A stretch of 36,113 nucleotides of DNA, taken from Comamonadaceae bacterium (GTDB lineage: Bacteria > Pseudomonadota > Gammaproteobacteria > Burkholderiales > Burkholderiaceae_C). Below are positions 1-8,820 of this stretch, in pieces. The first letter of the stretch is position 1, and each line of letters starts with the position of its first letter. The translations under genes and the position numbers were made by a program. Below the pieces are notes generated by a model. The model had not been told where the DNA came from. It worked only from the letters and a program-made list of their open reading frames with translations, and did not search any database. Location of the stretch: assembly GCA_027491035.1 (NCBI GenBank), contig JAIXWZ010000094.1, positions 1-36,113 on the forward strand, given 5' to 3'.

Positions 1-584
<584 letters not shown>

Positions 585-606
585 GGTTGGTTGCGGTGTG
601 TGAGAC

Positions 607-1425
607 TCAGTAGACCAGCCGCTCAGGTCTAATTTCCTGCAAGATGGTGGTGGCGATTTCTTCGATTGACTTGGTTGTGGTCGACAGCCAGCGTATGCCT
701 TCGCGTCGCATCATCGCCTCGGCCTCATGGATCTCGTGGCGGCAGTTGTCCAAGCTGGCGTAGCGGGAATTGGGCCGGCGTTCATTGCGGATCTGCGACA
801 GGCGCTCGGGCGCAATGGTCAGGCCAAAAATTTTCTTGCGGTGCGATGCCAGTGCCGGCGGCAGTTGGCGGCGCTCAAAGTCTTCCGGAATCAGGGGATA
901 GTTGGAGGCCTTGAGTCCGTGCTGCATGGCCAGGTAAAGCGAGGTCGGCGTTTTGCCGCTGCGGCTGACACCGACCAGGATCACATCGGACTGCTGCAAG
1001 TCGGTATGGCTCTGGCCGTCGTCGTGCGCCAGCGAAAAATTGATGGCCTCGATCCGGTCGTCGTATTCCTTGCTCTTAGAGGCGTCCGAAAAGCGTCCGA
1101 CCCGGTGGTTGGATTTGATACCCAGCTCGCTTTCAAGCGGCGCGACGAACATGCCGAACATGTCGAGCAACATGCCCTTGCTTTCGCGGATCACCGACAG
1201 CACTTCCATGTTGACCAGGGTGGTGAAGACGATGGGTCGCTTGCCCTCGAGTTCAGCCGTGTGATTGATTTGCCGCAGAGCCTGGTGGGCTTTGTCGACC
1301 GTGTCGACAAAGGGCAGGCGCACATGGCGCGGCTTGATCTCGAACTGCGCCAAGATGGCATTGCCGAAGGTTTCGGCAGTGATGCCTGTGCCATCGGAGA
1401 TAAAGAAGACAGTGCGTGTGGGCAT
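607..1425 (-). CDS. ppsR: PEP synthase regulatory protein (bifunctional kinase/pyrophosphorylase, DUF299)
   Basis: The 272-aa protein begins [20 protein letters not shown], the conserved opening of the PpsR/DUF299 family, and carries the P-loop GVSRSGKT at residues 152-159. In the family it phosphorylates PEP synthase at a threonine next to the catalytic histidine using ADP, inactivating it. It reactivates the enzyme by phosphate-dependent dephosphorylation that releases pyrophosphate. The length is close to the E. coli protein. It sits divergent to its presumed target ppsA across a 685-bp repeat-containing intergenic region, an arrangement that supports the assignment. Activity is inferred from the family. 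Confidence 0.96.
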   Translation of the reverse strand: MPTRTVFFISDGTGITAETFGNAILAQFEIKPRHVRLPFVDTVDKAHQALRQINHTAELEGKRPIVFTTLVNMEVLSVIRESKGMLLDMFGMFVAPLESELGIKSNHRVGRFSDASKSKEYDDRIEAINFSLAHDDGQSHTDLQQSDVILVGVSRSGKTPTSLYLAMQHGLKASNYPLIPEDFERRQLPPALASHRKKIFGLTIAPERLSQIRNERRPNSRYASLDNCRHEIHEAEAMMRREGIRWLSTTTKSIEEIATTILQEIRPERLVY

Positions 1426-1486
1426 GGTGGGCAGTGGGTTCGAGGGCTGGGCCGGCCGTCCGGCCCCTCGGTGCCGTCAGTGGATG

Positions 1487-1497
1487 TTGATTATCAA
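1487..1497. promoter_or_regulatory. Perfect 11-bp palindrome upstream of ppsR
   Basis: TTGATTATCAA is a perfect dyad about 62 bp upstream of the ppsR start. On the minus strand it includes GATAAT, which resembles a -10 element. It could be a promoter element or an operator half site. No regulator can be named from the sequence. Confidence 0.25.
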
Positions 1498-1580
1498 TCG
1501 CCTCGGTCTCCACGGCCTTCGGCCTAGCGACGAGGGGACATCAGCGTGATCGCGCACCTGGTCGTCATTGCGCACCTCGC

Positions 1581-1951
1581 CGTCATTGCGAGGAACGAAG
1601 CAATCCATTGCGACCTTGGCACAGGCACTTGGATTGCCACGGCGCTGCGCGCCTCGCAATGACGAAAGGGGTGGTCATTTCGCCCCCGCCCCGTCACTGC
1701 GACCCCAACTTGTCATTGCGAGGAACGAAGCAATCCATTGCGACCTTGGCACGGGCATATGGATTGCCACGGCGCTGCGCGCCTCACAATGACGCAAGGG
1801 GTGGTCATTTCGCCCCCGCCCCGTCACTGCGCCCCCAACTTGTCATTGCGAGGAACGAAGCAATCCATTGCGGCCTTGGCACAGGCACGTGGATTGCCAC
1901 GGCGCTGCGCGCCTCGCAATGACGGAAGGGCTAGCGCGCCTCGCAATGACG
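1581..1951. repeat. Three 130-bp tandem repeats with nested palindromes (REP/BIME-like)
   Basis: Units begin at 1581, 1711 and 1841, exactly 130 bp apart and almost identical; the third is cut short near 1930. Each holds an outer inverted repeat, TGTCATTGCGAGG or CGTCATTGCGAGG at the left and CCTCGCAATGACG at the right, about 80 bp apart. An inner pair, GCAATCC and GGATTGC, lies within it. An extra right half lies at 1934-1951 and a degenerate left half at 1563-1573. The structure resembles mobile palindromic intergenic repeats that recur in many proteobacterial genomes. There is no coding capacity; short ORFs here only read through the repeats. The repeats take up most of the ppsR-ppsA intergenic region (1426-2110). 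Confidence 0.9.
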
Positions 1952-1990
1952 CAGGCCGGACGTCCTCGCAAACGCGGCAGGGCTTGCACC

Positions 1991-1996
1991 TACAAT
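1991..1996 (+). promoter_or_regulatory. Possible -10 element for ppsA
   Basis: TACAAT followed by ACGGG lies 115 bp before the ppsA start, just downstream of the repeats. It resembles the TATAAT-n-CGGG element ahead of rpsF. No convincing -35 box is visible at 16-18 bp upstream. Confidence 0.3.
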
Positions 1997-2110
1997 ACGG
2001 GTCACTCGCTCACCTGCTCCCATGCCCCGCTGCCGCCCCCTAAAACCAGAAAAAGGCCAGCAGCCGCTCATGGCGATCTCACCGGTTTTTAAACCTCCCG
2101 GAGTTTTGTC

Positions 2111-4504
2111 ATGTCCCACCTGTTCGAGGCGGCCGCCCTGGTCGTTGCGTTTGAAAACCTGAGGATGAGCGATGTCGAGGCGGTTGGCGGCAAGAACGCC
2201 AGCCTCGGCGAGATGATTTCGCAGCTGCCCACGGGCGTGCGCGTGCCCACTGGCTTTGCCACCACGGCCCATGCGTTTCGCCAGTTCCTGGCCCATGGTG
2301 GACTCGACGCGAAAATCAAGCAGCGGCTCGATGGGCTCGATACCGACGATGTCAATGCGCTGGCCAGCGCCGGGGCCCAGATCCGCCAGTGGATCGAGGC
2401 GCAGCCTTTTCCAGCCGACCTCGAGCAGGCGATACGCAGCGAATTTGCCCGGCTCAGCGCGGGCAATGCCCAGGCCAGCTTCGCGGTGCGCTCTTCGGCC
2501 ACGGCCGAAGACTTGCCAGATGCGTCCTTTGCCGGCCAGCAGGAGACCTTCTTGAACGTCGTCGGCATTGACGATGTGCTGCACAAGATGAAAGAGGTGT
2601 TTGCCTCGCTCTACAACGACCGAGCCATCAGCTACCGGGTGCACAAGGGTTTTGCCCATGCCGACGTGGCCCTGTCGGCCGGCGTGCAGCGCATGGTGCG
2701 CTCTGATTTGGGCGCTGCCGGTGTGATGTTCACGATTGACACCGAAAGTGGCTTTGAGGATGTGGTGTTCATCACGGCCAGCTATGGGCTGGGCGAGACG
2801 GTCGTGCAGGGGGCGGTCAATCCCGATGAGTTTTATGTGCACAAGCCCATGCTGCGCGCCGGCAAGCGCGCGCTGATTCGGCGCAACCTGGGCTCCAAGT
2901 TGATCCAGATGGAGTTCGCCAGTCCGGCGCAAAAGCAGGCCAGCGGCAAGCTGGTGCAGATCACCGACGTGCCGGTGGAGCTGCGCAACCGCTACTGCCT
3001 TAGCGACGCCGAGGTCGAGCAGCTGGCCCACTACGCGCTGGTGATCGAGGCCCATTACGGCCGGCCGATGGACATCGAATGGGGCAAGGACGGCGTTGAC
3101 GGTCAGATCTATATCTTGCAGGCCCGGCCCGAGACGGTCAAAAGCCAGTCCAAGGGGCAGGCGGAGCTGCGTTACAAGCTCAAAGGCTCGGGCACCGTGC
3201 TGGCCTCTGGCCGTGCGATTGGGCAAAAAATCGCCACCGGCGCGGTGCGGCGCGTGGCCCACATTGGCGAGATGGACCAGGTGCAACCGGGCGATGTGCT
3301 GGTGACCGACATGACCGATCCGAACTGGGAGCCGGTGATGAAGCGCGCCAGCGCCATCGTGACCAACCGGGGGGGGCGCACCTGCCACGCCGCCATCATC
3401 GCGCGCGAGTTGGGCATTGCCGCGGTGGTCGGCTGCGGCGATGCGACCGAAAAGCTCTCCACCGGCATGCTCGTGACCGTCAGCTGCGCCCAGGGCGACA
3501 CCGGCTTTATCTACGACGGGCTGATCGAGACCGAGGTCACCGAGGTCGAGCGCGGCCAGATGCCGCCGCTGGATCTCAAAATCATGATGAACGTGGGCAA
3601 CCCGCAGCTGGCCTTTGACTTCGCGCAGATGCCCAACCAGGGCGTTGGGCTGGCGCGGCTGGAGTTCATCATCAACAACAACATCGGGGTACACCCCAAG
3701 GCAATATTGGACTACCCGGCCGTCGATGCCGACCTGAAGAAGGCGGTCGAGAGCGTGGCGCGCGGGCATGCCTCGCCCAGGGCTTTTTATGTCGACAAAG
3801 TGGCCGAGGGCGTGGCCACGATTGCGGCGGCGTTCTGGCCCAAACCGGTGATCGTGCGCCTGTCGGACTTCAAGTCCAATGAATACCGCAAGCTCATCGG
3901 CGGTTCGCGCTACGAGCCCGAGGAAGAAAACCCGATGCTGGGGTTCAGGGGTGCTGCACGCTACCTCAGCGCCGATTTTGCCGAAGCTTTTGCGATGGAG
4001 TGCGAGGCCCTCAGGCGGGTGCGCGATGAGATGGGCCTGGTCAATGTCGAGGTGATGGTGCCTTTTGTGCGCACGCTGGGACAGGCCGAAGCGGTGACTG
4101 ATCTGCTTGCCCGCAAGGGACTCAAGCGCGGCGACAACGGTCTGCGCGTCATCATGATGTGCGAGGTGCCGAGCAACGCAGTGCTGGCCGATGCCTTCCT
4201 GGCGTATTTCGATGGCTTTTCGATCGGCTCGAACGATTTGACGCAGTTGACCCTGGGGCTCGATCGCGATTCGGGGCTGGAGATCTTGGCTCGGGACTTT
4301 GATGAGCGCGATCCGGCCGTCAAGGCTTTGCTGTCGCAGGCCATCGCCGCCTGCAAGCGCCACGGCAAGTATGTGGGCATTTGCGGCCAAGGCCCGAGCG
4401 ATCACCCAGATCTCGCCCTGTGGCTGCAGCAGGAGGGCATCGACTCGCTTTCGCTCAACCCGGACACGGTCCTAGAGACCTGGAAGCGGCTGGCCGGCTC
4501 TTGA
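2111..4504 (+). CDS. ppsA: Phosphoenolpyruvate synthase (EC 2.7.9.2)
   Basis: The 797-aa protein (E. coli PpsA is 792) has the three expected regions. These are an N-terminal pyruvate/ATP-binding domain ([11 protein letters not shown] near residue 26; [19 protein letters not shown]), a swivelling phosphohistidine domain with [15 protein letters not shown] and catalytic His about residue 426, and a C-terminal PEP-utilising barrel ([34 protein letters not shown]). It converts pyruvate and ATP to PEP, AMP and phosphate, the entry to gluconeogenesis from three-carbon acids. The threonine two residues before... the His motif (RTCH) is the site expected to be modified by PpsR. A GGAG box lies a few bases before the ATG. 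The gene stands alone, with 152 bp to the next gene. Confidence 0.97.
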   Translation: MSHLFEAAALVVAFENLRMSDVEAVGGKNASLGEMISQLPTGVRVPTGFATTAHAFRQFLAHGGLDAKIKQRLDGLDTDDVNALASAGAQIRQWIEAQPFPADLEQAIRSEFARLSAGNAQASFAVRSSATAEDLPDASFAGQQETFLNVVGIDDVLHKMKEVFASLYNDRAISYRVHKGFAHADVALSAGVQRMVRSDLGAAGVMFTIDTESGFEDVVFITASYGLGETVVQGAVNPDEFYVHKPMLRAGKRALIRRNLGSKLIQMEFASPAQKQASGKLVQITDVPVELRNRYCLSDAEVEQLAHYALVIEAHYGRPMDIEWGKDGVDGQIYILQARPETVKSQSKGQAELRYKLKGSGTVLASGRAIGQKIATGAVRRVAHIGEMDQVQPGDVLVTDMTDPNWEPVMKRASAIVTNRGGRTCHAAIIARELGIAAVVGCGDATEKLSTGMLVTVSCAQGDTGFIYDGLIETEVTEVERGQMPPLDLKIMMNVGNPQLAFDFAQMPNQGVGLARLEFIINNNIGVHPKAILDYPAVDADLKKAVESVARGHASPRAFYVDKVAEGVATIAAAFWPKPVIVRLSDFKSNEYRKLIGGSRYEPEEENPMLGFRGAARYLSADFAEAFAMECEALRRVRDEMGLVNVEVMVPFVRTLGQAEAVTDLLARKGLKRGDNGLRVIMMCEVPSNAVLADAFLAYFDGFSIGSNDLTQLTLGLDRDSGLEILARDFDERDPAVKALLSQAIAACKRHGKYVGICGQGPSDHPDLALWLQQEGIDSLSLNPDTVLETWKRLAGS

Positions 4505-4656
4505 ACGGCACCTGAACGACACCTGAACGGGTGCGGGAAATCACCGACCCTTCTTCGGTACTCGGCCCCTTGGGCAGGGTTTAAGCTCGCCCCACCGTTG
4601 CGCGGCTTGGGTCAAGTCGGCACGGTGTGCCCCGGGGCAGGGGCCAAGGAGCACGA

Positions 4657-4920
4657 TTGGAGCCACAACAACAGCGCCGCGAGATCTACTGGAAGCAAAC
4701 CGGGCGGGTGACGGTCGTCTTGATGATCCTGTGGTTCGTCGCGGGGCTGGGCGTCCATTTTTTTGCGCGGGACTTGAACTTTCGCTTTTTCGGCTGGCCG
4801 TTTTCATTTTGGATGGCGGCGCAGGGCTCGCTGCTGATCTTCCTGCTCATCGTGGTGGCTTATGTCTGGATCATGGAGCGGCTCGATCGCGAGCATGGTT
4901 TTGAAGAGGACCTGAGCTGA
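4657..4920 (+). CDS. DUF4212 small subunit of sodium/substrate symporter (TTG start)
   Basis: The protein is 87 aa if it begins at TTG 4657. That start is chosen because AAGGAG (4646-4651) sits five bases upstream; the farther GTG at 4627 has no such site. The sequence EPQQQRREIYWKQTGRVT, two membrane segments (about residues 17-36 and 52-74) and the acidic tail match DUF4212 proteins. These are small membrane partners encoded immediately before large VC_2705-type sodium:solute symporters. Its stop overlaps the next ATG by one base (TGATG), so translation is probably coupled. The transported solute, likely a carboxylate such as acetate, is inferred from relatives only. Confidence 0.9.
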   Translation: MEPQQQRREIYWKQTGRVTVVLMILWFVAGLGVHFFARDLNFRFFGWPFSFWMAAQGSLLIFLLIVVAYVWIMERLDREHGFEEDLS

Positions 4921-7046
4921 TGGGCCGCGTGCCCCGTTCTTTTCGCACCGCGCAGCCGACCAGTGCCACGCAGCGGGCTGCCGAGCAGGAGGGGATTGGG
5001 CGAGAACTCAACGTTCTGCTGGCCTGGTTCACCCTGGGCGTGGTGGGCTTTATCGTGCTGCTTGGGCTGCTCGAGTTCATGGGCCTGTCGCGCCGATGGA
5101 TCGGCATGACCTTTCTCATGGGCACGCTGGCCCTGTATGCCACCATCGGCATCCTCAGTCGCACCACCGATGCGGCCGAATACTATGTGGCGGGGCGGCG
5201 GGTGCCGGCCTTTCACAACGGCATGGCCACCGGCGCCGACTGGATGTCGGCGGCCTCGTTCATCGGGGTGGCGGGCACGCTTTACTTGACGGGCTACAAC
5301 GGCCTGGCGTTCATCATCGGCTGGACGGGCGGCTACTGCCTGGTCGCGTTGCTGCTGGCACCCTATCTGCGCCGCTTTGGTCAGTTCACCATCGCCGACT
5401 TCCTGGGCGAGCGCTACGGCGGGGTGATGCCCCGTCTGTTGGGTATCGCTGCAGCCATTTTGTGCTCCTTTGTGTATGTGGTGGCGCAGATTTACGGTGT
5501 GGGCATCGTGACCGCACGGCTGACGGGCGTGGACTTTGAGGTCGGTATCTTTCTGGGTCTAGGGGGCATCTTGGTGTGCTCTTTTCTCGGCGGCATGCGG
5601 GCGGTGACCTGGACGCAAGTGGCGCAGTACGTCATCTTGATGATTGCCTACCTGGTGCCGGTGGTCTGGCTCTCGGTCAAGCAAACTGGCGTGCCCGTGC
5701 CGCAGGCGGTTTACGGCTACCAGCTCGAGAAGGTCTCGGCCATGGAGCAGCGCCTGATCGATGATCCGCGCGAGATCGAAGTCAGGCAGGCGTATGCGCA
5801 ACTGGCCGAGCAATTGCGGCAAAAGCTGCGCGATCCCGGTCCGGCCTTGCGGCAAGAGCGGCGCCAGGCCGAGCAGCGCCTGGCCACGCTGCAGGCGTCT
5901 TTGGCACCGGCGCTGGAGATTGCAGCGGCCGAGAAGGCGCTGTCCGGCCTGCCCAGGGACGTGCCGTCGGCCCGTGCGCAGTGGAGTCAGGCGCTGGCTC
6001 AGGCGGAGATCAAAAGCCGGCCGCTCAATGGCATGCCGCCGCACGCGCAGCAGTTTGCTGGTGATCCCCAAGGCAGCGCGGCCGAGCGCAGCGAGTTCGA
6101 ACTGTCCCGGCGCAACTTCTTGGCGCTGGTGTTTTGCCTCATGGTGGGCACTGCTGCCTTGCCGCACATCCTGATTCGCTATTACACCGTGCCTTCGGTC
6201 AAGCAGGCCAGGCGATCGGTGGCCTGGTCGGTTCTGTTTATCTTGCTGCTGTACGTCACCGCACCGGCCCTGGCGGTGCTGGTCAAGTACGAGGTGCTCA
6301 GCCTGGTGGTGGGCACCGAGTTCAGCCGGCTGCCCGAATGGGTGGCGGCCTGGAACCGGGTCGATCCGTCCCTGCTCTCGGTGACCGACATCAACCGGGA
6401 CGGCATCTTGCAATTCAATGAAATGACCATCGGCGGCGACGTCATCGTACTGGCAGCGCCCGCCATTGCCGGCCTGCCCTATGTGGTGTCTGCTTTGGTG
6501 GCCGCGGGCGCGCTGGCGGCGGCGTTGTCGACGGCTGACGGCTTGCTGCTGACCATCTCGAGCGCGCTCAGCCACGACCTGTATTACAAGATGATCGATC
6601 CAGAGGCCTCCACCGCCCGGCGGGTGACGATTGCCAAGGTGCTGCTGCTCATCGTGGCCCTGGCGGCGGCCTATATTGCGGCACAGCGGCCAGCCGACAT
6701 CTTGTTTTTGGTCTCGGCGGCGTTTTCTTTTGCGGCGGCGGCATTTTTCCCGGCGCTGGTGCTGGGCATCTTCTGGAAGCGCGCCACTGGCCTGGCGGCT
6801 TCCCTGGGCATGCTTTGCGGGCTGGGGCTGACGATGTACTACATGGCTGTCAACCAGCCTTGGCTGCGCAGCGTCCTGGGCATTGTCCGCCCGGTGGACC
6901 TGTGGTGGGGCATACAGCCCATTTCTGCAGGCGTCTTCGGCGTCCCGCTGGGCTTTGCCGTCATCGTGCTGGTCAGCCTGATCGCGCCCGAGCGCCCCGG
7001 CGCGAGCCGGGACCTGGTCGAGCGCATCCGTTACCCCAGTGCCTAG
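4920..7046 (+). CDS. Large sodium:solute symporter, VC_2705-type (SSS family)
   Basis: This 708-aa protein has many hydrophobic segments and SSS signatures such as EYYVAGRRVPAFHNGMATGADWMSAASFIG and ALSTADGLLLTISSALSHDLYYK. A polar, coiled-coil-like insertion rich in Glu, Gln and Arg (about residues 273-392) separates the helical blocks, typical of the enlarged VC_2705 branch. A 12-residue loop, DINRDGILQFNE (about 490-501), matches an EF-hand calcium loop. The gene forms a two-cistron unit with the DUF4212 gene and most likely drives Na+-coupled uptake of a small organic acid. The neighbouring ppsA fits growth on such acids, but that link is inference. Confidence 0.93.
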   Translation: MGRVPRSFRTAQPTSATQRAAEQEGIGRELNVLLAWFTLGVVGFIVLLGLLEFMGLSRRWIGMTFLMGTLALYATIGILSRTTDAAEYYVAGRRVPAFHNGMATGADWMSAASFIGVAGTLYLTGYNGLAFIIGWTGGYCLVALLLAPYLRRFGQFTIADFLGERYGGVMPRLLGIAAAILCSFVYVVAQIYGVGIVTARLTGVDFEVGIFLGLGGILVCSFLGGMRAVTWTQVAQYVILMIAYLVPVVWLSVKQTGVPVPQAVYGYQLEKVSAMEQRLIDDPREIEVRQAYAQLAEQLRQKLRDPGPALRQERRQAEQRLATLQASLAPALEIAAAEKALSGLPRDVPSARAQWSQALAQAEIKSRPLNGMPPHAQQFAGDPQGSAAERSEFELSRRNFLALVFCLMVGTAALPHILIRYYTVPSVKQARRSVAWSVLFILLLYVTAPALAVLVKYEVLSLVVGTEFSRLPEWVAAWNRVDPSLLSVTDINRDGILQFNEMTIGGDVIVLAAPAIAGLPYVVSALVAAGALAAALSTADGLLLTISSALSHDLYYKMIDPEASTARRVTIAKVLLLIVALAAAYIAAQRPADILFLVSAAFSFAAAAFFPALVLGIFWKRATGLAASLGMLCGLGLTMYYMAVNQPWLRSVLGIVRPVDLWWGIQPISAGVFGVPLGFAVIVLVSLIAPERPGASRDLVERIRYPSA

Positions 7047-7097
7047 GAGTCGGGGCAGGGCGTGGACAGCGCTCTGGGGCAGGAGCCGCATTGGCCC

Positions 7098-7103
7098 TAT
7101 AAT
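7098..7103 (+). promoter_or_regulatory. Probable -10 box of the rpsF operon
   Basis: A perfect TATAAT followed by CTCGGG lies 71 bp upstream of the rpsF ATG, in the 127-bp gap after the symporter gene. The -35 region has no clear consensus match. Confidence 0.55.
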
Positions 7104-7173
7104 CTCGGGTTTTCCTTGCCGCACCCTGAACCGAAGTTGACGCGGGGGCGGCTTTAACCCACAAGGAGTTTGC

Positions 7174-7536
7174 ATGCGTCACTATGAAATCATCTTGCTG
7201 ATCCATCCGGATCAGAGCGAGCAGGTCCCCGCCATGCTCGAGCGTTACAAGGGCATGATCACCACCGGTGGTGGCAAGGTCCACCGGGTTGAGGACTGGG
7301 GCCGCCGGCAGCTGGCCTACCTGATCCAGAAAATGGGCAAAGCCCATTACATCTGCCTGAACATTGAGGCCAGCCAGGCCGTGATGGACGATATCGAGCA
7401 CGCCTTCAAGTTCAATGACGCCGTGCTGCGCCACCTGACCGTGGTCAAGAAAAAGGCCGAAACCGCTCCTTCCGTGATGATGCGCAGCGTCGAGCGTGAA
7501 GAGGCCCGCAAGGCCCAGCAGCAGGAGGCCGCTTAA
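7174..7536 (+). CDS. rpsF: 30S ribosomal protein S6
   Basis: The 120-aa protein begins [21 protein letters not shown] and contains [23 protein letters not shown], the S6 ferredoxin-like fold signature. The C-terminal tail is acidic and glutamine-rich ([12 protein letters not shown]). S6 binds the central domain of 16S rRNA as a dimer with S18, which is encoded two genes downstream. AAGGAG lies seven bases before the ATG. It is the first gene of the rpsF-priB-rpsR-rplI operon. Confidence 0.98.
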   Translation: MRHYEIILLIHPDQSEQVPAMLERYKGMITTGGGKVHRVEDWGRRQLAYLIQKMGKAHYICLNIEASQAVMDDIEHAFKFNDAVLRHLTVVKKKAETAPSVMMRSVEREEARKAQQQEAA

Positions 7537-7598
7537 GCCGACCTGCGGCCGAGGGCCCTGTCGATGCCAGCAGCTTGGGCTGCGCGCGCAGCAAGACC

Positions 7599-7886
7599 TT
7601 GAACCAGATCGAATTGACGGCGCGCATCGCCCAGCTCAGTGAGCTGCGTTACACGCCCGCCGGCTTGCCCGCGCTCAACCTGGTGCTCGATCACGAGGGG
7701 CAGCAAAGCGAGGCAGGCAGCGATCGGCAGGTCAGGCTCTCGATCAAGGCGGTGGCTTTCGGAACACTGGCCGAACAGGCGGCGCGGCTCGATCTGAGCG
7801 CGCCCTGCAGGTTCAAAGGTTTTTTGGCCAGCGCCCGCACCGGCAAAAGCGTCATTTTTCATATTCAAGAACTGAACACCCTTTAA
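7599..7886 (+). CDS. priB: Primosomal replication protein N (PriB), TTG start
   Basis: The 95-aa protein starts at TTG 7599, giving [27 protein letters not shown], which aligns with the usual PriB N-terminus. The farther TTG at 7575 would add eight unlike residues. PriB is a single OB-fold that binds single-stranded DNA and helps PriA reload DnaB at stalled forks. The middle ([24 protein letters not shown]) and the end ([19 protein letters not shown]) fit the fold. Its place between rpsF and rpsR is characteristic. The Shine-Dalgarno match is weak and the start is non-ATG, which may keep PriB output below that of the ribosomal proteins around it. Confidence 0.93.
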   Translation: MNQIELTARIAQLSELRYTPAGLPALNLVLDHEGQQSEAGSDRQVRLSIKAVAFGTLAEQAARLDLSAPCRFKGFLASARTGKSVIFHIQELNTL

Positions 7887-7896
7887 GGAGTCCATC

Positions 7897-8181
7897 ATGC
7901 CCGGACCAAAACGTTTCTCTAAAGACAAGCGCCCCAAGCGCAACACCCAATCGCTGCTGTTCAAGCGCAAGCGCTTTTGCCGCTTCACCGTGGCCGGCGT
8001 TGAAGAAATTGACTACAAGGACATCGATGTCCTGCGCGATTTCATCGCCGAGAACGGCAAGATCATTCCCGCGCGCCTGACCGGCACCCGGGCCATTTAC
8101 CAGCGCCAGCTCAACACGGCCATCAAGCGCGCACGCTTCCTGGCCATGCTGCCCTACAGCGACCAGCATCGCACCCTCTAA
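7897..8181 (+). CDS. rpsR: 30S ribosomal protein S18
   Basis: The 94-aa protein contains [20 protein letters not shown] and [19 protein letters not shown] followed by [15 protein letters not shown], hallmark S18 segments. It is a small basic protein that pairs with S6 on 16S rRNA. AAGGAG precedes the ATG by seven bases. The gene lies 10 bp after priB and 11 bp before rplI in the same operon. Confidence 0.98.
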   Translation: MPGPKRFSKDKRPKRNTQSLLFKRKRFCRFTVAGVEEIDYKDIDVLRDFIAENGKIIPARLTGTRAIYQRQLNTAIKRARFLAMLPYSDQHRTL

Positions 8182-8192
8182 GGAGCCCGACC

Positions 8193-8645
8193 ATGCAAGT
8201 TATTTTGCTCGACAAAGTCGTCAACCTCGGTGCCCTTGGCGAAGTGGTCAAGGTCAAGGACGGTTACGCCCGCAACTACCTGATCCCCTCTGGACGTGCC
8301 CGCCGCGCCACGGCCGCTGCGGTCAAGGAGTTTGAGGCGCGCCGGGCCGAGCTCGAGAAGGCCGCCGCTGCCAAGCTCGCCCAGGCCCAGGCCGAGGGCG
8401 AAAAGCTCTCAGGCACGACCCTGAAAATGACCCAAAAGGCCGGCGTTGACGGCCGCCTGTTCGGCTCGGTCACCAACGCCGACATCGCCGCCGAACTCGG
8501 TCGCACCGGTTTTCCGGTGCTCAAGGCGCAGGTGCGTATGCCCAACGGCCCGATCAAGGTCGTTGGCGACCACACGGTGGGCGTTTCGCTGCACACCGAT
8601 GTGGCAGTGGACATCACGGTGACGGTCTACGGCGAAACCGCCTGA
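8193..8645 (+). CDS. rplI: 50S ribosomal protein L9
   Basis: The 150-aa protein begins [20 protein letters not shown] and continues [16 protein letters not shown], the L9 signature that binds 23S rRNA. A long helix (about residues 45-75, rich in Ala, Glu and Lys) links to a C-terminal domain ([17 protein letters not shown]). AAGGAG precedes the start. It is the last gene of the operon, and a strong terminator follows 17 bp after the stop. Confidence 0.98.
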   Translation: MQVILLDKVVNLGALGEVVKVKDGYARNYLIPSGRARRATAAAVKEFEARRAELEKAAAAKLAQAQAEGEKLSGTTLKMTQKAGVDGRLFGSVTNADIAAELGRTGFPVLKAQVRMPNGPIKVVGDHTVGVSLHTDVAVDITVTVYGETA

Positions 8646-8662
8646 TCGCGCATCGCGCCCGC

Positions 8663-8686
8663 AAAAGCCGCCTTCGGGCGGCTTTT
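8663..8686 (+). terminator. Rho-independent terminator after rplI
   Basis: AAAAGCCGCC, a TTCG tetraloop and GGCGGCTTTT form a perfect GC stem extended by A/T pairs. The same core is found after phaB. The A-run on one side and T-run on the other would let it work in both directions. Confidence 0.93.
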
Positions 8687-8750
8687 GTTTGGGCGCTGCG
8701 ATCTGGATCGGGCTGAGATTTACACCGGTTTTCCTTGCTCAGTTCACTGC

Positions 8751-8770
8751 TTACCCACAGGTTTGTCCAC
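8751..8770 (+). promoter_or_regulatory. Two DnaA-box-like motifs upstream of dnaB
   Basis: TTACCCACA (8751-8759) and TTTGTCCAC (8762-8770) each resemble the DnaA box TTATNCACA with one or two mismatches. They lie 50-70 bp before the dnaB start and just upstream of a possible -10 (TACGAT, 8793-8798). They may link dnaB expression to DnaA, or be chance matches. Confidence 0.25.
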
Positions 8771-8820
8771 CGCGTGCCTCGAGCGGTCGCGCTACGATGG
8801 GGTCAACGCTCAGGAATTTC

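Noticed and set aside
1581-1951. CRISPR array
   Set aside because: Repeat units are 130 bp with no alternating unique spacers, and no cas genes are present.
1931-4405. 824-codon open frame antisense to ppsA
   Set aside because: It is the mirror of a GC-rich, strongly biased gene; the translation is low-complexity and His/Arg-rich with no recognisable domain, while the plus strand is a perfect PpsA.
5559-7175. 538-codon minus-strand frame opposite the symporter
   Set aside because: Shadow of the symporter gene; no family features and it runs across the rpsF promoter.
8689-8820. Upstream extension of dnaB
   Set aside because: It would start inside the rplI terminator region and add residues unlike DnaB; ATG 8821 gives the normal N-terminus.
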